A DNA stretch of 64,000 nucleotides, taken from positions 434,001 through 498,000 of the forward strand of contig NZ_CP071517.1 in NCBI RefSeq assembly GCF_016613475.2, written 5' to 3'. Shown here piece after piece: positions 1 to 9,283 of the stretch; positions within the stretch are counted from its first letter, which is position 1, and each line of letters starts with the position of its first letter. Source of the stretch: Lysobacter arenosi. Its GTDB lineage: Bacteria; Pseudomonadota; Gammaproteobacteria; Xanthomonadales; Xanthomonadaceae. The notes beneath the pieces were generated by a model that was given only the letters and a program-made list of their open reading frames with translations, had not been told where the DNA came from and did no database searches. Position numbers and translations under genes: made by a program.

Positions 1-343
1 GGTTCTCGAGGCCGGCCAGGCCCATCTCCAGCGTGTGCATCACGAAGCCGTGCCATTGCACGCCGGCATCGGCGCGGACGATGGCGACGCCGTCGTCGTG
101 CAGCACGCGCACGTCCTCGCCGGTCAGTGCCAGTACCGCGGCCTCCGGGTTGCCGGCGAACAGCAGGTTGCTGCCGCCGCCTAGTACCAGCGGCGGACGT
201 TCGCGGAATTCCGTTCGCGTGAACAGTTCCGGCAGGGCGCTCGCATCGCCCAGTTCCGCAAGCGAATGCGCGCGCGCCGCGACGCCGAAGGTGTTGCGAT
301 GATCGAGCGGGGCATCGCGCAGGATGCGGACGGCCTCGCTCAT
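1..343 (-). CDS. murB: UDP-N-acetylenolpyruvoylglucosamine reductase MurB (N-terminal part)
   Basis: MurB reduces UDP-GlcNAc-enolpyruvate to UDP-MurNAc with NADPH and FAD in cytoplasmic peptidoglycan precursor synthesis. Only about 114 N-terminal residues are in the window; the gene runs off the left edge. The translated start [20 protein letters not shown] carries the MurB NTFG signature near residue 17, followed by the FAD-binding LGGGSNLLF motif around residue 53. The ATG overlaps the pyrD stop as ATGA, so the two are translationally coupled and share an operon. No internal lesion is visible in the part present. Confidence 0.9.
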   Translation of the reverse strand, partial: MSEAVRILRDAPLDHRNTFGVAARAHSLAELGDASALPELFTRTEFRERPPLVLGGGSNLLFAGNPEAAVLALTGEDVRVLHDDGVAIVRADAGVQWHGFVMHTLEMGLAGLEN

Positions 344-1398
344 ACGATCGGCGGCATGTTGCCCCGGCTCGGCGCTTCCTTGCGCCGGCGCATGGCCTCG
401 ACGCATTCGTGCACCAGTGCCGGGCCACGGTAGACCAGGCCGGTATAGCACTGCACCAGGGTCGCACCGGCGGCCATCTTGGTCGCGGCGTCGGCACCGG
501 AAAGGATGCCGCCGACACCGATCATCGGAATCGACTCGGGCAGGCGCGTACGCATCATCCGCAGCACCGCGGTCGCCTCGCCCATCAGCGGCCGGCCGGA
601 CAGACCGCCAGTTTCGGAAGCATGCGGCGCGCCGTCGATGCCGATGCGCGAGACCGTGGTGTTGGTGGCGATGACGCCGTCGACATTGAGGTCGCCGAGC
701 ACGCGCGCGGCCGCCTGGACATCGTCGTCGCTCAGGTCCGGGGCGATCTTGACCAGCATCGGCACGCGCTTGCCGTGCAATGCCCCCAGGCGCTCCTGCG
801 CTTCGCGCAGGATCGACACCAGGCGCCGCAACGACTGCTCTTCCTGCAGCTCGCGCAGGCCGGCGGTGTTGGGCGAGGAGATGTTGACGGTGACGTAGTC
901 GGCGAGCGGGTAGACGCGCTCGAGGCAGTGCAGATAGTCGGTTTCCGCCGATTCGTTCGGCGTGTCCTTGTTCTTGCCGATGTTGATGCCGAGCAGGCCG
1001 CCGCGACGGCGGGCCTTGCCGACATTGCGCACCAGTTCGTCGACGCCGCCGTTGTTGAAGCCGAGGCGATTGATCACCGCCTGCTGGTCGGGCAGGCGGA
1101 ACATGCGCGGCTTCGGGTTGCCTTCCTGCGCACGCGGCGTGACCGTGCCGACCTCGACGAAGCCGAAGCCCAGCGCCAGCAGCGCATCGATGTGCGCACC
1201 GTTCTTGTCCAGGCCGGCGGCCAGGCCGACCGGATTGGGAAAGGTCAGGCCGAAGGCGCGCGTCGGCAGCGGCGCCGGGCGGCGGCCCAGTAGCGGACTC
1301 AGCCCGCTGCGATAAGCCGCTTCCATCGCAGCGAGCGTGGCGCCGTGCGCCGTCTCTGCGTCCAGTCCGAACAGGAAGGGGCGGACGATGGAGTACAT
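340..1398 (-). CDS. pyrD: Quinone-dependent dihydroorotate dehydrogenase (class 2)
   Basis: Oxidises dihydroorotate to orotate in pyrimidine synthesis, passing electrons to membrane quinone. The 352-residue protein starts [10 protein letters not shown], the short membrane-associating helix typical of class 2 enzymes. It continues with the FMN-barrel motifs [10 protein letters not shown] and FVEVGTVTP, and [11 protein letters not shown], which holds the serine catalytic base expected in class 2. An upstream in-frame start exists at 1434, but it would overlap the preceding gene, and the family N terminus begins at 1398. It lies 1 nt after the DUF4190-like gene and overlaps murB by 4 nt, giving an apparent four-gene minus-strand run. 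dihydroorotase lies about 55 kb away in the same window. Confidence 0.95.
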   Translation of the reverse strand: MYSIVRPFLFGLDAETAHGATLAAMEAAYRSGLSPLLGRRPAPLPTRAFGLTFPNPVGLAAGLDKNGAHIDALLALGFGFVEVGTVTPRAQEGNPKPRMFRLPDQQAVINRLGFNNGGVDELVRNVGKARRRGGLLGINIGKNKDTPNESAETDYLHCLERVYPLADYVTVNISSPNTAGLRELQEEQSLRRLVSILREAQERLGALHGKRVPMLVKIAPDLSDDDVQAAARVLGDLNVDGVIATNTTVSRIGIDGAPHASETGGLSGRPLMGEATAVLRMMRTRLPESIPMIGVGGILSGADAATKMAAGATLVQCYTGLVYRGPALVHECVEAMRRRKEAPSRGNMPPIV

Positions 1399-1399
1399 G

Positions 1400-1702
1400 T
1401 CAGTGCGCTCTCGGCAGCGTGATCTCGCGCACACCGTCCGAGAAGATCAAGCCGGTCCAGATCAGCAGGAACGTGACGACCGAGACAATCACCAGCAGCG
1501 AAGACCACCCCAGCACCAGCCCGATCACGGCCAGTACTTTGCCTTCGCGTTCGGGCGTCCGGCGCAGCTCGGCCTTGGCCAGGTGGCCGGTGACGATCGC
1601 CACCAGGCTGGCGACGATCGGGAGCGCGGTCCAGCCCAGCACACCGAACACCAGGCTGACGATGGCGAGCGTGCTGTTGTCGCGACGGACGACTGCTTGC
1701 AT
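1400..1702 (-). CDS. Small two-helix membrane protein, DUF4190-like
   Basis: A 100-residue protein starting [20 protein letters not shown]. It has two hydrophobic segments (about residues 12-38 and 56-86) separated by a short charged loop ([14 protein letters not shown]). This is the layout of DUF4190-type proteins, in which a glycine-rich first helix is followed by a G-A-E-R-like loop and a second helix. No catalytic residues are seen and the function is unknown. It sits between the aldehyde dehydrogenase (32 nt) and pyrD (1 nt), so it is probably cotranscribed with them. Family assignment is by appearance and is moderately sure; the membrane topology is clear. Confidence 0.7.
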   Translation of the reverse strand: MQAVVRRDNSTLAIVSLVFGVLGWTALPIVASLVAIVTGHLAKAELRRTPEREGKVLAVIGLVLGWSSLLVIVSVVTFLLIWTGLIFSDGVREITLPRAH

Positions 1703-1734
1703 GCGGCGGGGTCCTGGTTCCGGTGGCGGGGCGG

Positions 1735-3267
1735 TCAGAGGTCGAACTTGATGCCCTGTGCCAGCGGCAGCGCGTCGGAGTAGTTGATGGTATTCGTCTG
1801 CCGGCGCATGTAGGCGCGCCATGCATCGGAACCCGACTCGCGACCGCCGCCGGTTTCCTTCTCGCCACCGAAGGCGCCGCCGATCTCGGCGCCGCTGGTG
1901 CCGATGTTGACGTTGGCGATGCCGCAATCGGAACCCGATGCCGCCAGGAACGCCTCGGCCGCCTTCAGGTTCTGGGTGAAGATCGACGACGACAGGCCCT
2001 GCGGCACGTCGTTCTGCAGCTCGATGGCTTCGTCGAGCTGGCCGTACTTCATCACGTACAGGATCGGCGCGAAGGTCTCGGTCTGGACGACTTCGGCGTC
2101 GTTGGTCAGGCCGGTCACGATCGTCGGCAGGACGAAGTTGCCCGGGCCGTCGATGGCAGCGCCACCGGTCTCGACCTTGCCGCCGCTGGCCTTGGCCTTC
2201 TCGACGGCATCGAGGTACGCCTGCACCGCGTCACGGCTGTTGAGCGGACCCATCAGGTTGTTCGGGTCGGTCGGGTCGCCGATCTTCTTTTCGACCTGCT
2301 TGTAGGCGGTGATCAGCTTGGCCAGGACGTCGTCGTAGATCGATTCCTGCACGAACAACCGGCGCGTGGTGGTGCAGCGCTGGCCGGCGGTGCCGACGGC
2401 GCCGAAGGCAATGGCCGGAATCGCCAGCTTCAGGTCTGCGCTGGGGTCGACGATGATCGCGTTGTTGCCGCCCAGCTCCAGCAGCGAGCGGCCCATGCGA
2501 CGGGCGACGCGCTCACCGACGATGCGGCCGACCTTGGTCGAACCGGTGAAGCTGATCAGGCCGATGCGCTTGTCGTCGACGAAGCTCGAAGCCAGCTCGG
2601 TGCCGGCATCGTTGAACAGGAAGAAGATGTCCGGGAAGCCGCCGGCCTTGAGCGCGGCGTTGCAGATCTTCATCGAGGCGACCGCCGACAGCGGCGTCTT
2701 CGGCGAGGGCTTCCACAGGGTGATGTTGCCGCAGATGGCAGCGATGAAGCTGTTCCAGGCCCACACCGCGACCGGGAAGTTGAACGCCGAGATCACGCCG
2801 ACGATGCCGATCGGGTGCCACTGCTCGTACATGCGGTGGCCGGGGCGCTCGGAGTGCATGGTCAGGCCGTAGAGCTGGCGCGACAGACCGACGGCGAAGT
2901 CGCCGATGTCGATCATCTCCTGCACTTCGCCGTCGCCTTCGGGCTTGGACTTGCCCATCTCCAGCGCGACCAGCGAGCCCAGCGCGTCCTTGTGCTTGCG
3001 CAGCGCATCGGCGCACAGGCGCACGGCTTCGCCGCGGCGCGGAGCCGGGGTGGTGCGCCACACCTTGAAGGCGGCCTGGGCGCGCTCGACGATGGCGTCG
3101 TAGTCGGCCTGCGAGGAGGCCTCGACCTTGGCCAGAACCTCGCCGTTGGTCGGGTTGATCGACTCCAGAACGCCGGCGTCACGGGTCGGCGACCATTCGC
3201 CACTGCCGAGGTAGGTGCCGGATTCGGTATCGGTCAGGCCGAGGGCGGTGAGGACGGGGTGGGTCAT
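1735..3267 (-). CDS. amaB: Antiquitin-type aldehyde dehydrogenase (L-piperidine-6-carboxylate / aminoadipate semialdehyde dehydrogenase)
   Basis: A 510-residue NAD-dependent aldehyde dehydrogenase of the ALDH7 (antiquitin) type. This family oxidises alpha-aminoadipate semialdehyde, in equilibrium with piperidine-6-carboxylate, to aminoadipate in lysine catabolism. Visible signatures are the cofactor-site FTGSTKVG, the catalytic glutamate region LELGGNN, and the catalytic cysteine in [24 protein letters not shown] with [12 protein letters not shown] is characteristic of ALDH7 rather than of betaine or succinate semialdehyde dehydrogenases. It is the first gene of the amaB-DUF4190-pyrD-murB run. 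The lysine-catabolic role is from the family. It is of interest because a locus 12 kb away may make lysine from diaminopimelate. Confidence 0.88.
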   Translation of the reverse strand: MTHPVLTALGLTDTESGTYLGSGEWSPTRDAGVLESINPTNGEVLAKVEASSQADYDAIVERAQAAFKVWRTTPAPRRGEAVRLCADALRKHKDALGSLVALEMGKSKPEGDGEVQEMIDIGDFAVGLSRQLYGLTMHSERPGHRMYEQWHPIGIVGVISAFNFPVAVWAWNSFIAAICGNITLWKPSPKTPLSAVASMKICNAALKAGGFPDIFFLFNDAGTELASSFVDDKRIGLISFTGSTKVGRIVGERVARRMGRSLLELGGNNAIIVDPSADLKLAIPAIAFGAVGTAGQRCTTTRRLFVQESIYDDVLAKLITAYKQVEKKIGDPTDPNNLMGPLNSRDAVQAYLDAVEKAKASGGKVETGGAAIDGPGNFVLPTIVTGLTNDAEVVQTETFAPILYVMKYGQLDEAIELQNDVPQGLSSSIFTQNLKAAEAFLAASGSDCGIANVNIGTSGAEIGGAFGGEKETGGGRESGSDAWRAYMRRQTNTINYSDALPLAQGIKFDL

Positions 3268-3349
3268 CGGACGTGCTCCTGGGGGACTTGAGGGCGAGGC
3301 GAGATGGCGCTGGAAGCAGGTTCCAGCCGCAACCTCCGGCTCGCCGCAA

Positions 3350-3426
3350 TGGCGGCCCCGACACGATTCGAACGTGCGACCTGTCCCTTAGGAGGGGACC
3401 GCTCTATCCAACTGAGCTACGGGGCC
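3350..3426 (-). tRNA. tRNA-Arg (anticodon CCT)
   Basis: On the minus strand a 77-nt cloverleaf can be drawn. The acceptor stem GGCCCCG/CGGGGCC is followed by discriminator G and an encoded CCA (3350-3352). The D arm is GCTC..GAGC, the anticodon loop is CTCCTAA with anticodon CCT (reads AGG), and the T-loop is TTCGAAT. It sits in the gap between the symporter gene and the aldehyde dehydrogenase. No integrase or duplicated tRNA end is seen nearby. Confidence 0.97.
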
Positions 3427-3561
3427 AAGCTTTTGGATCAATGGTTTGGGAAACGCAGCGCGGCATTTTCGCATGATTGCGCCCGATTCGGGTTGGGCGG
3501 GTTGGCCGGCTCGGCCGGTGCCCTTGCCCTGCCGCGCAGGGGCAGGGCACGCCCGCCGCCA

Positions 3562-4821
3562 CTACAAAGGAGACGTTTCGGCCGCGGCCTCGGGCTCGGT
3601 CTGGCCCTTGGCCACCACCGCCGTGGCGGTGAGATCGCCGGTCACGTTGCCCAGGGTGGCGAACACGTCCGGGATGGTGTCCAGCGCCAGCAGCAGGCCC
3701 AACGGCTCCACCGGCAGGCCCATCGCCTGGGTCACCGGCATGTTGGTCGCCATGAAGCTGACCTGGCCGGGCAGGCCGACCGAACCCATGCTGATCACCA
3801 CCGCCAGGGCCGCGCCGGCCGCCATCTGCGTGGCGCTGAGATCGATGCCGTAGGCCCAGGCGACGAAGGACGCCACGCCGATGTACTGCATCGGGCTGGT
3901 GATGCGGAACAGCGACACCGCCATCGGCAGCACCAGCGAGGTCACGCTGAGCGGATGGCCCAGGCGCACGCGCGAGCTTTCGATCATCGCCGGCAGCGAG
4001 GCCAGCGACGACTGCGTGCTGGCCGCCACGGCCTGCGCCGGCACGATTGCGGCGGCGAAGCGGCGGACGCGTTCGCTGCCGGCCAGCACCGCGATCGGGT
4101 ACATCAGCGCGGTGGCGCACAGGTACATCGCCGACAGGATCGCGATGTACCAGCCGAACGCGCCGATCATGCCGTGGCCGACGCGCGCGCACACCGCCAG
4201 CACCAGCGCGAACACGCCCACCGGCGCCGCCCACAGCACCCAGCGCACGATCACCACCATCACGTCGGCGATCGACTGGACCAGTTCGAGCAGGCGCGCG
4301 CGGCGGCCGGTTTCGATGCGGGTCAGGGCGAAGCCGAAGAACAGCGCGAACACCACCAGCGGCATCATCGCGCTCTGCGCGGCGGCGGCTATCGCGTTGC
4401 TGGGAATGATGCCGACGAACCAGTCGCCCAGCGAATTGGGCAGGCTCAGCTGGGCGGTGCCGGCGGTGGCCGCGCGCAGCGATTCGGCTAGGCCTTCCTG
4501 GCGCGGCACCAGCGAGAACAGCAGTGGCGCCACGATCGCGGCGAACGCGGCGCAGACGCTGAGGATGATCACGAAGGTGATGATCGCCTTGCGCGCGGTG
4601 CGCCCGGAGGCGGCGGCGTCGGTGGCGGTGTTGACGCCGATCACCACCAGCGCCGCGACCAGCGGCACCACGGTCATCTGCAAGGCGTTGAGCCAGAGCC
4701 GGCCGATCGGCTGGATGAAGTCGGCGACGCGTGTCGCGGCGGCCACATCCCACCAGGCCAGCAGCAGGCCGATGAGGGCGCCAAGAAAGAGTCCGAGCAG
4801 TACGCGGGCGGTGGTCGACAC
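3562..4821 (-). CDS. Dicarboxylate/amino acid:cation symporter (DAACS family)
   Basis: A 419-residue inner-membrane sodium- or proton-coupled symporter of the GltP/DctA family, importing dicarboxylates or acidic amino acids. Family landmarks are NALQMTVVPLV near residue 55, the serine-rich re-entrant loop ASTQSSLASLP, the GLPGQVSFMATNMP loop, and the C-terminal DTIPDVFATLGNVTGD helix with its conserved Asp and Asn substrate/cation ligands. The GTG at 4821 is preferred because an AGGA-like ribosome site precedes it and the first transmembrane helix begins at once. An upstream in-frame ATG (4875) would add 18 non-conserved residues. Exact substrate is not predictable; monocistronic by appearance. 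Confidence 0.88.
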   Translation of the reverse strand: MSTTARVLLGLFLGALIGLLLAWWDVAAATRVADFIQPIGRLWLNALQMTVVPLVAALVVIGVNTATDAAASGRTARKAIITFVIILSVCAAFAAIVAPLLFSLVPRQEGLAESLRAATAGTAQLSLPNSLGDWFVGIIPSNAIAAAAQSAMMPLVVFALFFGFALTRIETGRRARLLELVQSIADVMVVIVRWVLWAAPVGVFALVLAVCARVGHGMIGAFGWYIAILSAMYLCATALMYPIAVLAGSERVRRFAAAIVPAQAVAASTQSSLASLPAMIESSRVRLGHPLSVTSLVLPMAVSLFRITSPMQYIGVASFVAWAYGIDLSATQMAAGAALAVVISMGSVGLPGQVSFMATNMPVTQAMGLPVEPLGLLLALDTIPDVFATLGNVTGDLTATAVVAKGQTEPEAAAETSPL

Positions 4822-4881
4822 GGAAGGTCCTGATTGGAGGTTGCGCTGGGAGATTCTATTCGGGCAGCCCGACACCTCTCC

Positions 4882-4991
4882 CCGTTCGCCCTGAGCGTAG
4901 CGCAGCGAAGTCGAAGGGGGTACGGGCCGGTGGTGATACGGGTATTCCGCTGAGTCCTTCGACTTCGCTGCGCTACGCTCAGGGCGAACGG
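4882..4991. repeat. Perfect 36-bp inverted repeat (intergenic repeat pair)
   Basis: Arms 4882-4917 and 4956-4991 are exact reverse complements of 36 nt, separated by a 38-nt spacer. The arm contains CTGAGCGTAGCGCAGCGAAG. The pair fills most of the gap between the symporter gene and the L,D-transpeptidase gene, which are both on the minus strand. The element resembles the short repeats scattered through xanthomonad and other proteobacterial intergenic regions. It could fold into a very stable cruciform or RNA hairpin and may end transcription from the upstream locus, but there is no T-tract. Confidence 0.9.
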
Positions 4992-5016
4992 AGTCGGGGG
5001 ATCAAGGGCTACAGCT

Positions 5017-5787
5017 TCAGGGCAGGCGCCAGTCCTTCCGAACGCGCCCGTACTCCGCCACCGGCAGCAGCACGAACACCGGCTTGCGCTTGGGATCCAG
5101 CCACGCCAGCAACTGCTGCATCACCGGCTCGGCCATCGCCGTGCAGCCGGCCGTCGTCTCGCCCGGCGCCTTCCACAGGTGGGCGAAGATGCAGCTGCCG
5201 GTGCCACTGCGGTTGTCGGGGTTGTGCTCGATGACGAAGCCGAGTTTGTAGCGCTGGTCGCCGCCGGCATGCAGGTCGCGACGCATCGGCTCGGTCGAGC
5301 CGGCGACGGCGTCGGCGCCGACCTGGCGCGCATCGACGATGCGGTTGTACAGCGGCGATGCGTTGACGTCGATGCAGAAGTCCGAGGCCGTCATCGCCTG
5401 GTAAGGCCAGGCGCCGGCGGCGCTGTCGGCGTAGCCGAACGCAGTGCCGATGCGGAACACGCCGGCCGGTGCGCGGCCATCACCTTCGACCTTTTGCGGT
5501 TCGCCGGACTGGGGCGCGTGCAGGCCGACACCCCAGCCCGAACCACTGCGTCCGACCGTGATCGGCGCCGCCTCTCCCAGCGCACGCCAACCGCTGCCAT
5601 CGCGCTCGTAGCGCTGCAGCGTGCCGGTGTTGGCGGTCCAGTCCGCAGTCGTCACCACGACCATCTGCTGGGCATCGTCCCATGGCTGCGTGGGCTGCCT
5701 GCTTTTCATGCCTGCGCAGCCGGCAAGCACCAGGGCGACGATGCAGAGCAGGGCATGTGCGGTGTATCGGCGCATCGGATCGGTCAT
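5017..5787 (-). CDS. L,D-transpeptidase-fold (YkuD) lipoprotein
   Basis: A 256-residue protein with a lipoprotein signal (VLAGC, Cys24) and a YkuD-type L,D-transpeptidase domain over roughly residues 75-245. The catalytic region has His203 in CIFAHLW and Cys215 in TTAGCTAM, a variant of the usual SHGC motif. Such enzymes form or exchange 3-3 or lipoprotein crosslinks, or trim peptidoglycan tetrapeptides, in the periplasm. It lies 1 nt downstream of the RpiR-type regulator and ends the minus arm of the murein-peptide locus, so it is likely under the same control. The start at 5787 directly follows the regulator stop; a second ATG at 5775 is an equally good N terminus. The exact reaction is not predictable from the variant motif. 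Confidence 0.8.
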   Translation of the reverse strand: MTDPMRRYTAHALLCIVALVLAGCAGMKSRQPTQPWDDAQQMVVVTTADWTANTGTLQRYERDGSGWRALGEAAPITVGRSGSGWGVGLHAPQSGEPQKVEGDGRAPAGVFRIGTAFGYADSAAGAWPYQAMTASDFCIDVNASPLYNRIVDARQVGADAVAGSTEPMRRDLHAGGDQRYKLGFVIEHNPDNRSGTGSCIFAHLWKAPGETTAGCTAMAEPVMQQLLAWLDPKRKPVFVLLPVAEYGRVRKDWRLP

Positions 5788-5788
5788 C

Positions 5789-6637
5789 TCAGCTGTCCAG
5801 CAGGTCCTGCATGCGTTCGAAATTGAAATCGAGCTGGCTGCGGCGGTCGTCGTTGCCGTCGCACAGCAGGATGAAGATGAGGTCGAGCAAGTGCTGCAAT
5901 GCGCACTGGTACAGCAGCGGCTCGATGTGCCGGCGCTCGTCGTGGGCGGATACCAATAGCGCCGCGTCGGCATGTGCTCGCAGCGGATTGGGCGTGTGCC
6001 GGCTGACCGAGATCACCTTGCCGAAACGCTCGCGGAACAGGCGGCTGATCTGGCACAGCGCCGGCTGCCTGCCGTGCTCGGAAAACACCAGCAGCACGTC
6101 ACCGGGAGCGGCGCTGGAGACGCCGGCCTGCATCAGGATCGCATCGACGTAGTGGACGGTGAGGATGCCGAGCATCGACAGCCGCGTGGCGAACGCGCGT
6201 GCCGGGATGCCGTCCTCGCCCAGGCCGATGATGAAGACCTTGCCCGCCTGCTGGATCGCCGCGGCGATTGCGTCAATGCGTTCGGGCGGATTGATCAGTC
6301 GCGTGGCGGCTTCGGCTTGCGCCTTGAGGTGCCACAGGTCTTCGGCGAGGGCGGCGTGCGGATCGTCGTTGCGCACTTCGCTGGCGACATGCTCGTCGCC
6401 GCCGTCGCCACGCGCGACCGCCTGGCCGATCGAGTACTTGAGGTCCGGATAACCTTTGAAGCCAAGCTTCTGGCTGAACTTGACCACGCTCGACTGGCTG
6501 ATGCCGAGCGCATTGGCCAGCTGCTGCGACGAGTAGTCGCGCAGCAGGTGGGCGTTGTCGAGCAGGAAGTCGGCGATGCGGCGTTCGATGGCGGACATCT
6601 GGTCGCGTTCGGAGCGGATCTTCAGCAGGGGCGACAT
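5789..6637 (-). CDS. MurR/RpiR-family transcriptional regulator (HTH plus SIS)
   Basis: A 282-residue regulator. Residues about 1-77 form an RpiR helix-turn-helix (LANALGISQSSVVKFSQKLGF). Residues about 120-250 form a SIS sugar-phosphate-binding domain (VFIIGLGEDGIPARAFATRL, FSEHGRQPAL). The family includes MurR, which senses MurNAc-6-phosphate and represses cell-wall sugar recycling genes. Here it lies inside the minus arm, 32 nt after the dipeptide epimerase and 1 nt before the L,D-transpeptidase gene. It is the only regulator in the locus and the natural candidate to control the divergent promoters near 10.5 kb. The effector is unknown; a cell-wall amino-sugar phosphate is an inference from family and context. 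Confidence 0.9.
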   Translation of the reverse strand: MSPLLKIRSERDQMSAIERRIADFLLDNAHLLRDYSSQQLANALGISQSSVVKFSQKLGFKGYPDLKYSIGQAVARGDGGDEHVASEVRNDDPHAALAEDLWHLKAQAEAATRLINPPERIDAIAAAIQQAGKVFIIGLGEDGIPARAFATRLSMLGILTVHYVDAILMQAGVSSAAPGDVLLVFSEHGRQPALCQISRLFRERFGKVISVSRHTPNPLRAHADAALLVSAHDERRHIEPLLYQCALQHLLDLIFILLCDGNDDRRSQLDFNFERMQDLLDS

Positions 6638-6669
6638 GGCAGATCCTCGTCAGGCCTCATGATGCCTCG

Positions 6670-7767
6670 TCACGCTTCAATGGGAACCAGCCCGCGGATC
6701 TCGCGGATGCCCAGGCCGGGCGCATCGGTGACCGAGATCTCGGACTCGTTGAAGTTGACGCCGCCGTCGACCGGGTTGAATGCGCACAGCGACGGTCCGT
6801 CGAGGTCGACCTTGGTGATCGCGCTCGACTTGGCCACGGCCAGGTGGACCGCGGCGGCGACGCTGATGCTGCTCTCGAGCATGCAGCCGATCATGCATTC
6901 CACGCCGTAGAGTTCGGCGATGTCGGCAATGCGGATCGCGTTGGACAGGCCGCCGGTCTTCATCAGCTTGATGTTGATGATGTCGGCCGCGCGCATGCGG
7001 ATCAGGTCGATGACCTCGGTCGGGCCGAACACGCTCTCGTCGGCCATGATCGGCGTGTGGACGCGCTCGGTGACGTACTTCATGCCGTCCAGGTCCTTGG
7101 CCTTGACCGGCTGCTCGACCAGCTCCAGGCGCACGCCGGCGTCCTCGAGCATGCTGATCGCGTACACCGCCTGCTTGGCGCTCCAGCCCTGGTTGGCGTC
7201 AAGGCGCAGCAGGGCGCGGCCCTCGACCGCGGCATAGATCGCCTTGACCCGCTCGATGTCGACGCCGATGTCCTTGCCGACCTTGATCTTCAGCGACTCG
7301 AAGCCGCGGTCCACCGCGCTGATCGAGTCGGCCACCATCTTGTCGATGTAGTCGACGCTGATGGTGATGTCGGTGGTGATCACCGGGTCGCCGCCGCCAA
7401 GCATCTTGTAAAGCGGCACGCCGTAGAGCTGGCCAAACAGGTCGTAGACCGCGATCTCGACAGCGGCCTTGGCGCTGGTGTTCTTCTCCAGCGCCGACTG
7501 GATCAGCGCGGTGATGTGGTTGAGGTTGGCGATTTCCTGGCCGATCACGCGCGGGGCGATGAACTTGCGGATCGCCTCGATGATCGAGCCATGGGTGTCG
7601 CCGGTGATGACTGCGGTCGCCGGTGCCTCGCCGTAGCCGACCTGGCCGGTGTCGGTGTGCACCGAGACGACGATGTCCTCCACCGCCTCGACCGTGCGCA
7701 GGGCGGTCTTGAAGGGCGTTTTCAACGGGACGCGGAGCATGCCGAAGCGGATATCGGTGATTTTCAT
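6670..7767 (-). CDS. Dipeptide epimerase (L-Ala-D/L-Glu epimerase type)
   Basis: A 365-residue cytoplasmic enolase-superfamily enzyme of the muconate-lactonising subgroup. Active-site residues are all present: Lys160 and Lys162 (KIKVG), metal ligands Asp190 (LDANQGW), Glu218 (LVEQP) and Asp243 (MADES), and Lys268 (INIKLMKTGG). The 321-DLD-323 motif is the DxD pair that binds the dipeptide alpha-amino group in L-Ala-D/L-Glu epimerases such as B. subtilis YkfB, and all these positions are close to those numbered in that enzyme. The reaction converts L-Ala-D-Glu from murein to L-Ala-L-Glu, which ordinary peptidases can cleave. There is no signal peptide. It is placed after an NlpC/P60 gene, as in ykf-type murein peptide operons. 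Confidence 0.9.
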   Translation of the reverse strand: MKITDIRFGMLRVPLKTPFKTALRTVEAVEDIVVSVHTDTGQVGYGEAPATAVITGDTHGSIIEAIRKFIAPRVIGQEIANLNHITALIQSALEKNTSAKAAVEIAVYDLFGQLYGVPLYKMLGGGDPVITTDITISVDYIDKMVADSISAVDRGFESLKIKVGKDIGVDIERVKAIYAAVEGRALLRLDANQGWSAKQAVYAISMLEDAGVRLELVEQPVKAKDLDGMKYVTERVHTPIMADESVFGPTEVIDLIRMRAADIINIKLMKTGGLSNAIRIADIAELYGVECMIGCMLESSISVAAAVHLAVAKSSAITKVDLDGPSLCAFNPVDGGVNFNESEISVTDAPGLGIREIRGLVPIEA

Positions 7768-7824
7768 TGGTTCACGGATGCTGGATTGGGGAGGGGAGGC
7801 GCGTGCTTTCGCATCGTGCTTCCA

Positions 7825-9243
7825 TCATGGACGGATGCGCTGGATGTTGGTCATGCGGTCGACATAGGTCTGCTTGCCGTTGAACAGCAGCGGCGTCAGC
7901 GGCGACACGGTCACGCCGTTGGTCTTCGCGCGGACGGTCTTGCCGTCGGCGCCGGCGAAACTCAGGCCGGTGGTGTCGTGGATCACGTAGGGCTCGCCGT
8001 CGAGCTGGCCGATCACCATCATCACGTGGCCGGGGATGTAGACCAGGTCGCCGACCTGCAGTTCGCGGGCGATCTGCAATCGGCGCTCACGGCTGTCCTT
8101 GTCGCTAAGGGCGATGCGGTTGAGCGCGGGGCTGACCGCCTGGTCGCTGGTGTTGCGCGGCAGCTCCACGCCCATGCTGCGATAGATCTCGGAAACGAAG
8201 CCGCTGCAGTCGCGACCGTTGTAGCTGTGGCCCCAGCCGTAGCGCTCACCGAGGAACTTGAAGCCCTGTTCGATCAGGTTGCGCCCGCTCAGCGGCAGGT
8301 AATGGTCCTGGCTGGGCTCGCGTCGCGGCAGCAGGGCCGGTGCGAAGCGCAGGCTGCCATCGTCGTTGCGCACTGGCAGCTCGATCACGTGCGAGGTGTA
8401 GCCATCCTGGCCGTTGACCGCCTTGCCGACCGGCCAGTCCGCCAGCACCGGCACGCGCAAGCCCATGTCGAGCTGCAGCTCCGACACGCCCGGCTCCTCC
8501 TGGGTGAAGACGGTGGCGGCGCGTGCGCCGGTGACGACGCGATAAGGCGCCTTGCGGCCGTAGCCAAGCACCTGCTCCTGGCTGCCAAGCGCGACGAAGC
8601 GCTTCTCCACCCACGCGGCGTAGCGCGGGTTCACCACGAACCACCATTGGCCGTCGCGGCTTTCATGCGCGACCACCACCGGATCGCCCGGGAACAGCGC
8701 GCTTTCCTGGAAGCGGTCGATGTCGTGGTCGTCGTCCGAGGAGAAAACGCGCAGCGAGGTCGGGAAGGTGCGCAGGGCGGCGCGGTGCACGACCAGGCCA
8801 TAGCGCGTGTCCTGGCGTTCGGGGACCGCACCGAGGTTGATCGAGTCGACCACCTCGTCAAGCGTTGCCTTCGCCACCGGCTTGCCGCGTTCGTCGAACA
8901 GCGCCTTCGACGGCCGCCGCGACAGCGCCTCGATCCAACCGCTGACCTGGGCGCGATCGAGCGTGTCCTGCAGCGCCGCCAGGTCATGGATGCTCTTGTC
9001 GAGCTGATGCAGGCGCGTGTTCTGCGCGGCGATCGCATCGCTGTCGAGGATGACCCGGTCCGGGTCGGCGAGCTGCCTGACCCAGAAGGCGGGGTCGAGC
9101 TGGGCATGGTCGACACCAATCACACCGGTGCTGGCGGGAACGGTCCATGCCCGCTCGCGTGCCGCCAATGGCTGCAGTGCGGTCCCGGCCAGGCACAAGG
9201 CGAGGCTGAGGGCGAGGGCCGGGGTGGTCAGTGTCAGGCGCAT
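7825..9243 (-). CDS. Secreted NlpC/P60 endopeptidase with SH3 domains (gamma-D-Glu-diamino acid endopeptidase type)
   Basis: A 472-residue exported cysteine peptidase. A signal peptide (about residues 1-28) is followed by an N-terminal stabilising domain. SH3-like domains (about 150-320) come next, then the NlpC/P60 domain (about 325-440) with Cys346 in GRDCSGF, His406 in PGHVMM and a third polar residue at His422. This architecture matches periplasmic or secreted enzymes such as YkfC that cut gamma-D-glutamyl-mDAP bonds in murein peptides, releasing L-Ala-D-Glu, the substrate of the adjacent epimerase. The ATG at 9243 precedes a clear signal sequence; longer upstream frames add Arg-rich non-coding-like sequence. 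It lies 40 nt after the DUF819 gene and 57 nt before the epimerase. Confidence 0.88.
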   Translation of the reverse strand: MRLTLTTPALALSLALCLAGTALQPLAARERAWTVPASTGVIGVDHAQLDPAFWVRQLADPDRVILDSDAIAAQNTRLHQLDKSIHDLAALQDTLDRAQVSGWIEALSRRPSKALFDERGKPVAKATLDEVVDSINLGAVPERQDTRYGLVVHRAALRTFPTSLRVFSSDDDHDIDRFQESALFPGDPVVVAHESRDGQWWFVVNPRYAAWVEKRFVALGSQEQVLGYGRKAPYRVVTGARAATVFTQEEPGVSELQLDMGLRVPVLADWPVGKAVNGQDGYTSHVIELPVRNDDGSLRFAPALLPRREPSQDHYLPLSGRNLIEQGFKFLGERYGWGHSYNGRDCSGFVSEIYRSMGVELPRNTSDQAVSPALNRIALSDKDSRERRLQIARELQVGDLVYIPGHVMMVIGQLDGEPYVIHDTTGLSFAGADGKTVRAKTNGVTVSPLTPLLFNGKQTYVDRMTNIQRIRP

Positions 9244-9283
9244 GGTTCGGGCTCTAGTGAGTCTTTTCCGGGAGTGCCAGCGA

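Noticed and set aside
3350..3426. tRNA-Arg as an integration site for a mobile element
   Set aside because: No integrase gene, no duplicated tRNA 3' end, and housekeeping genes on both sides.
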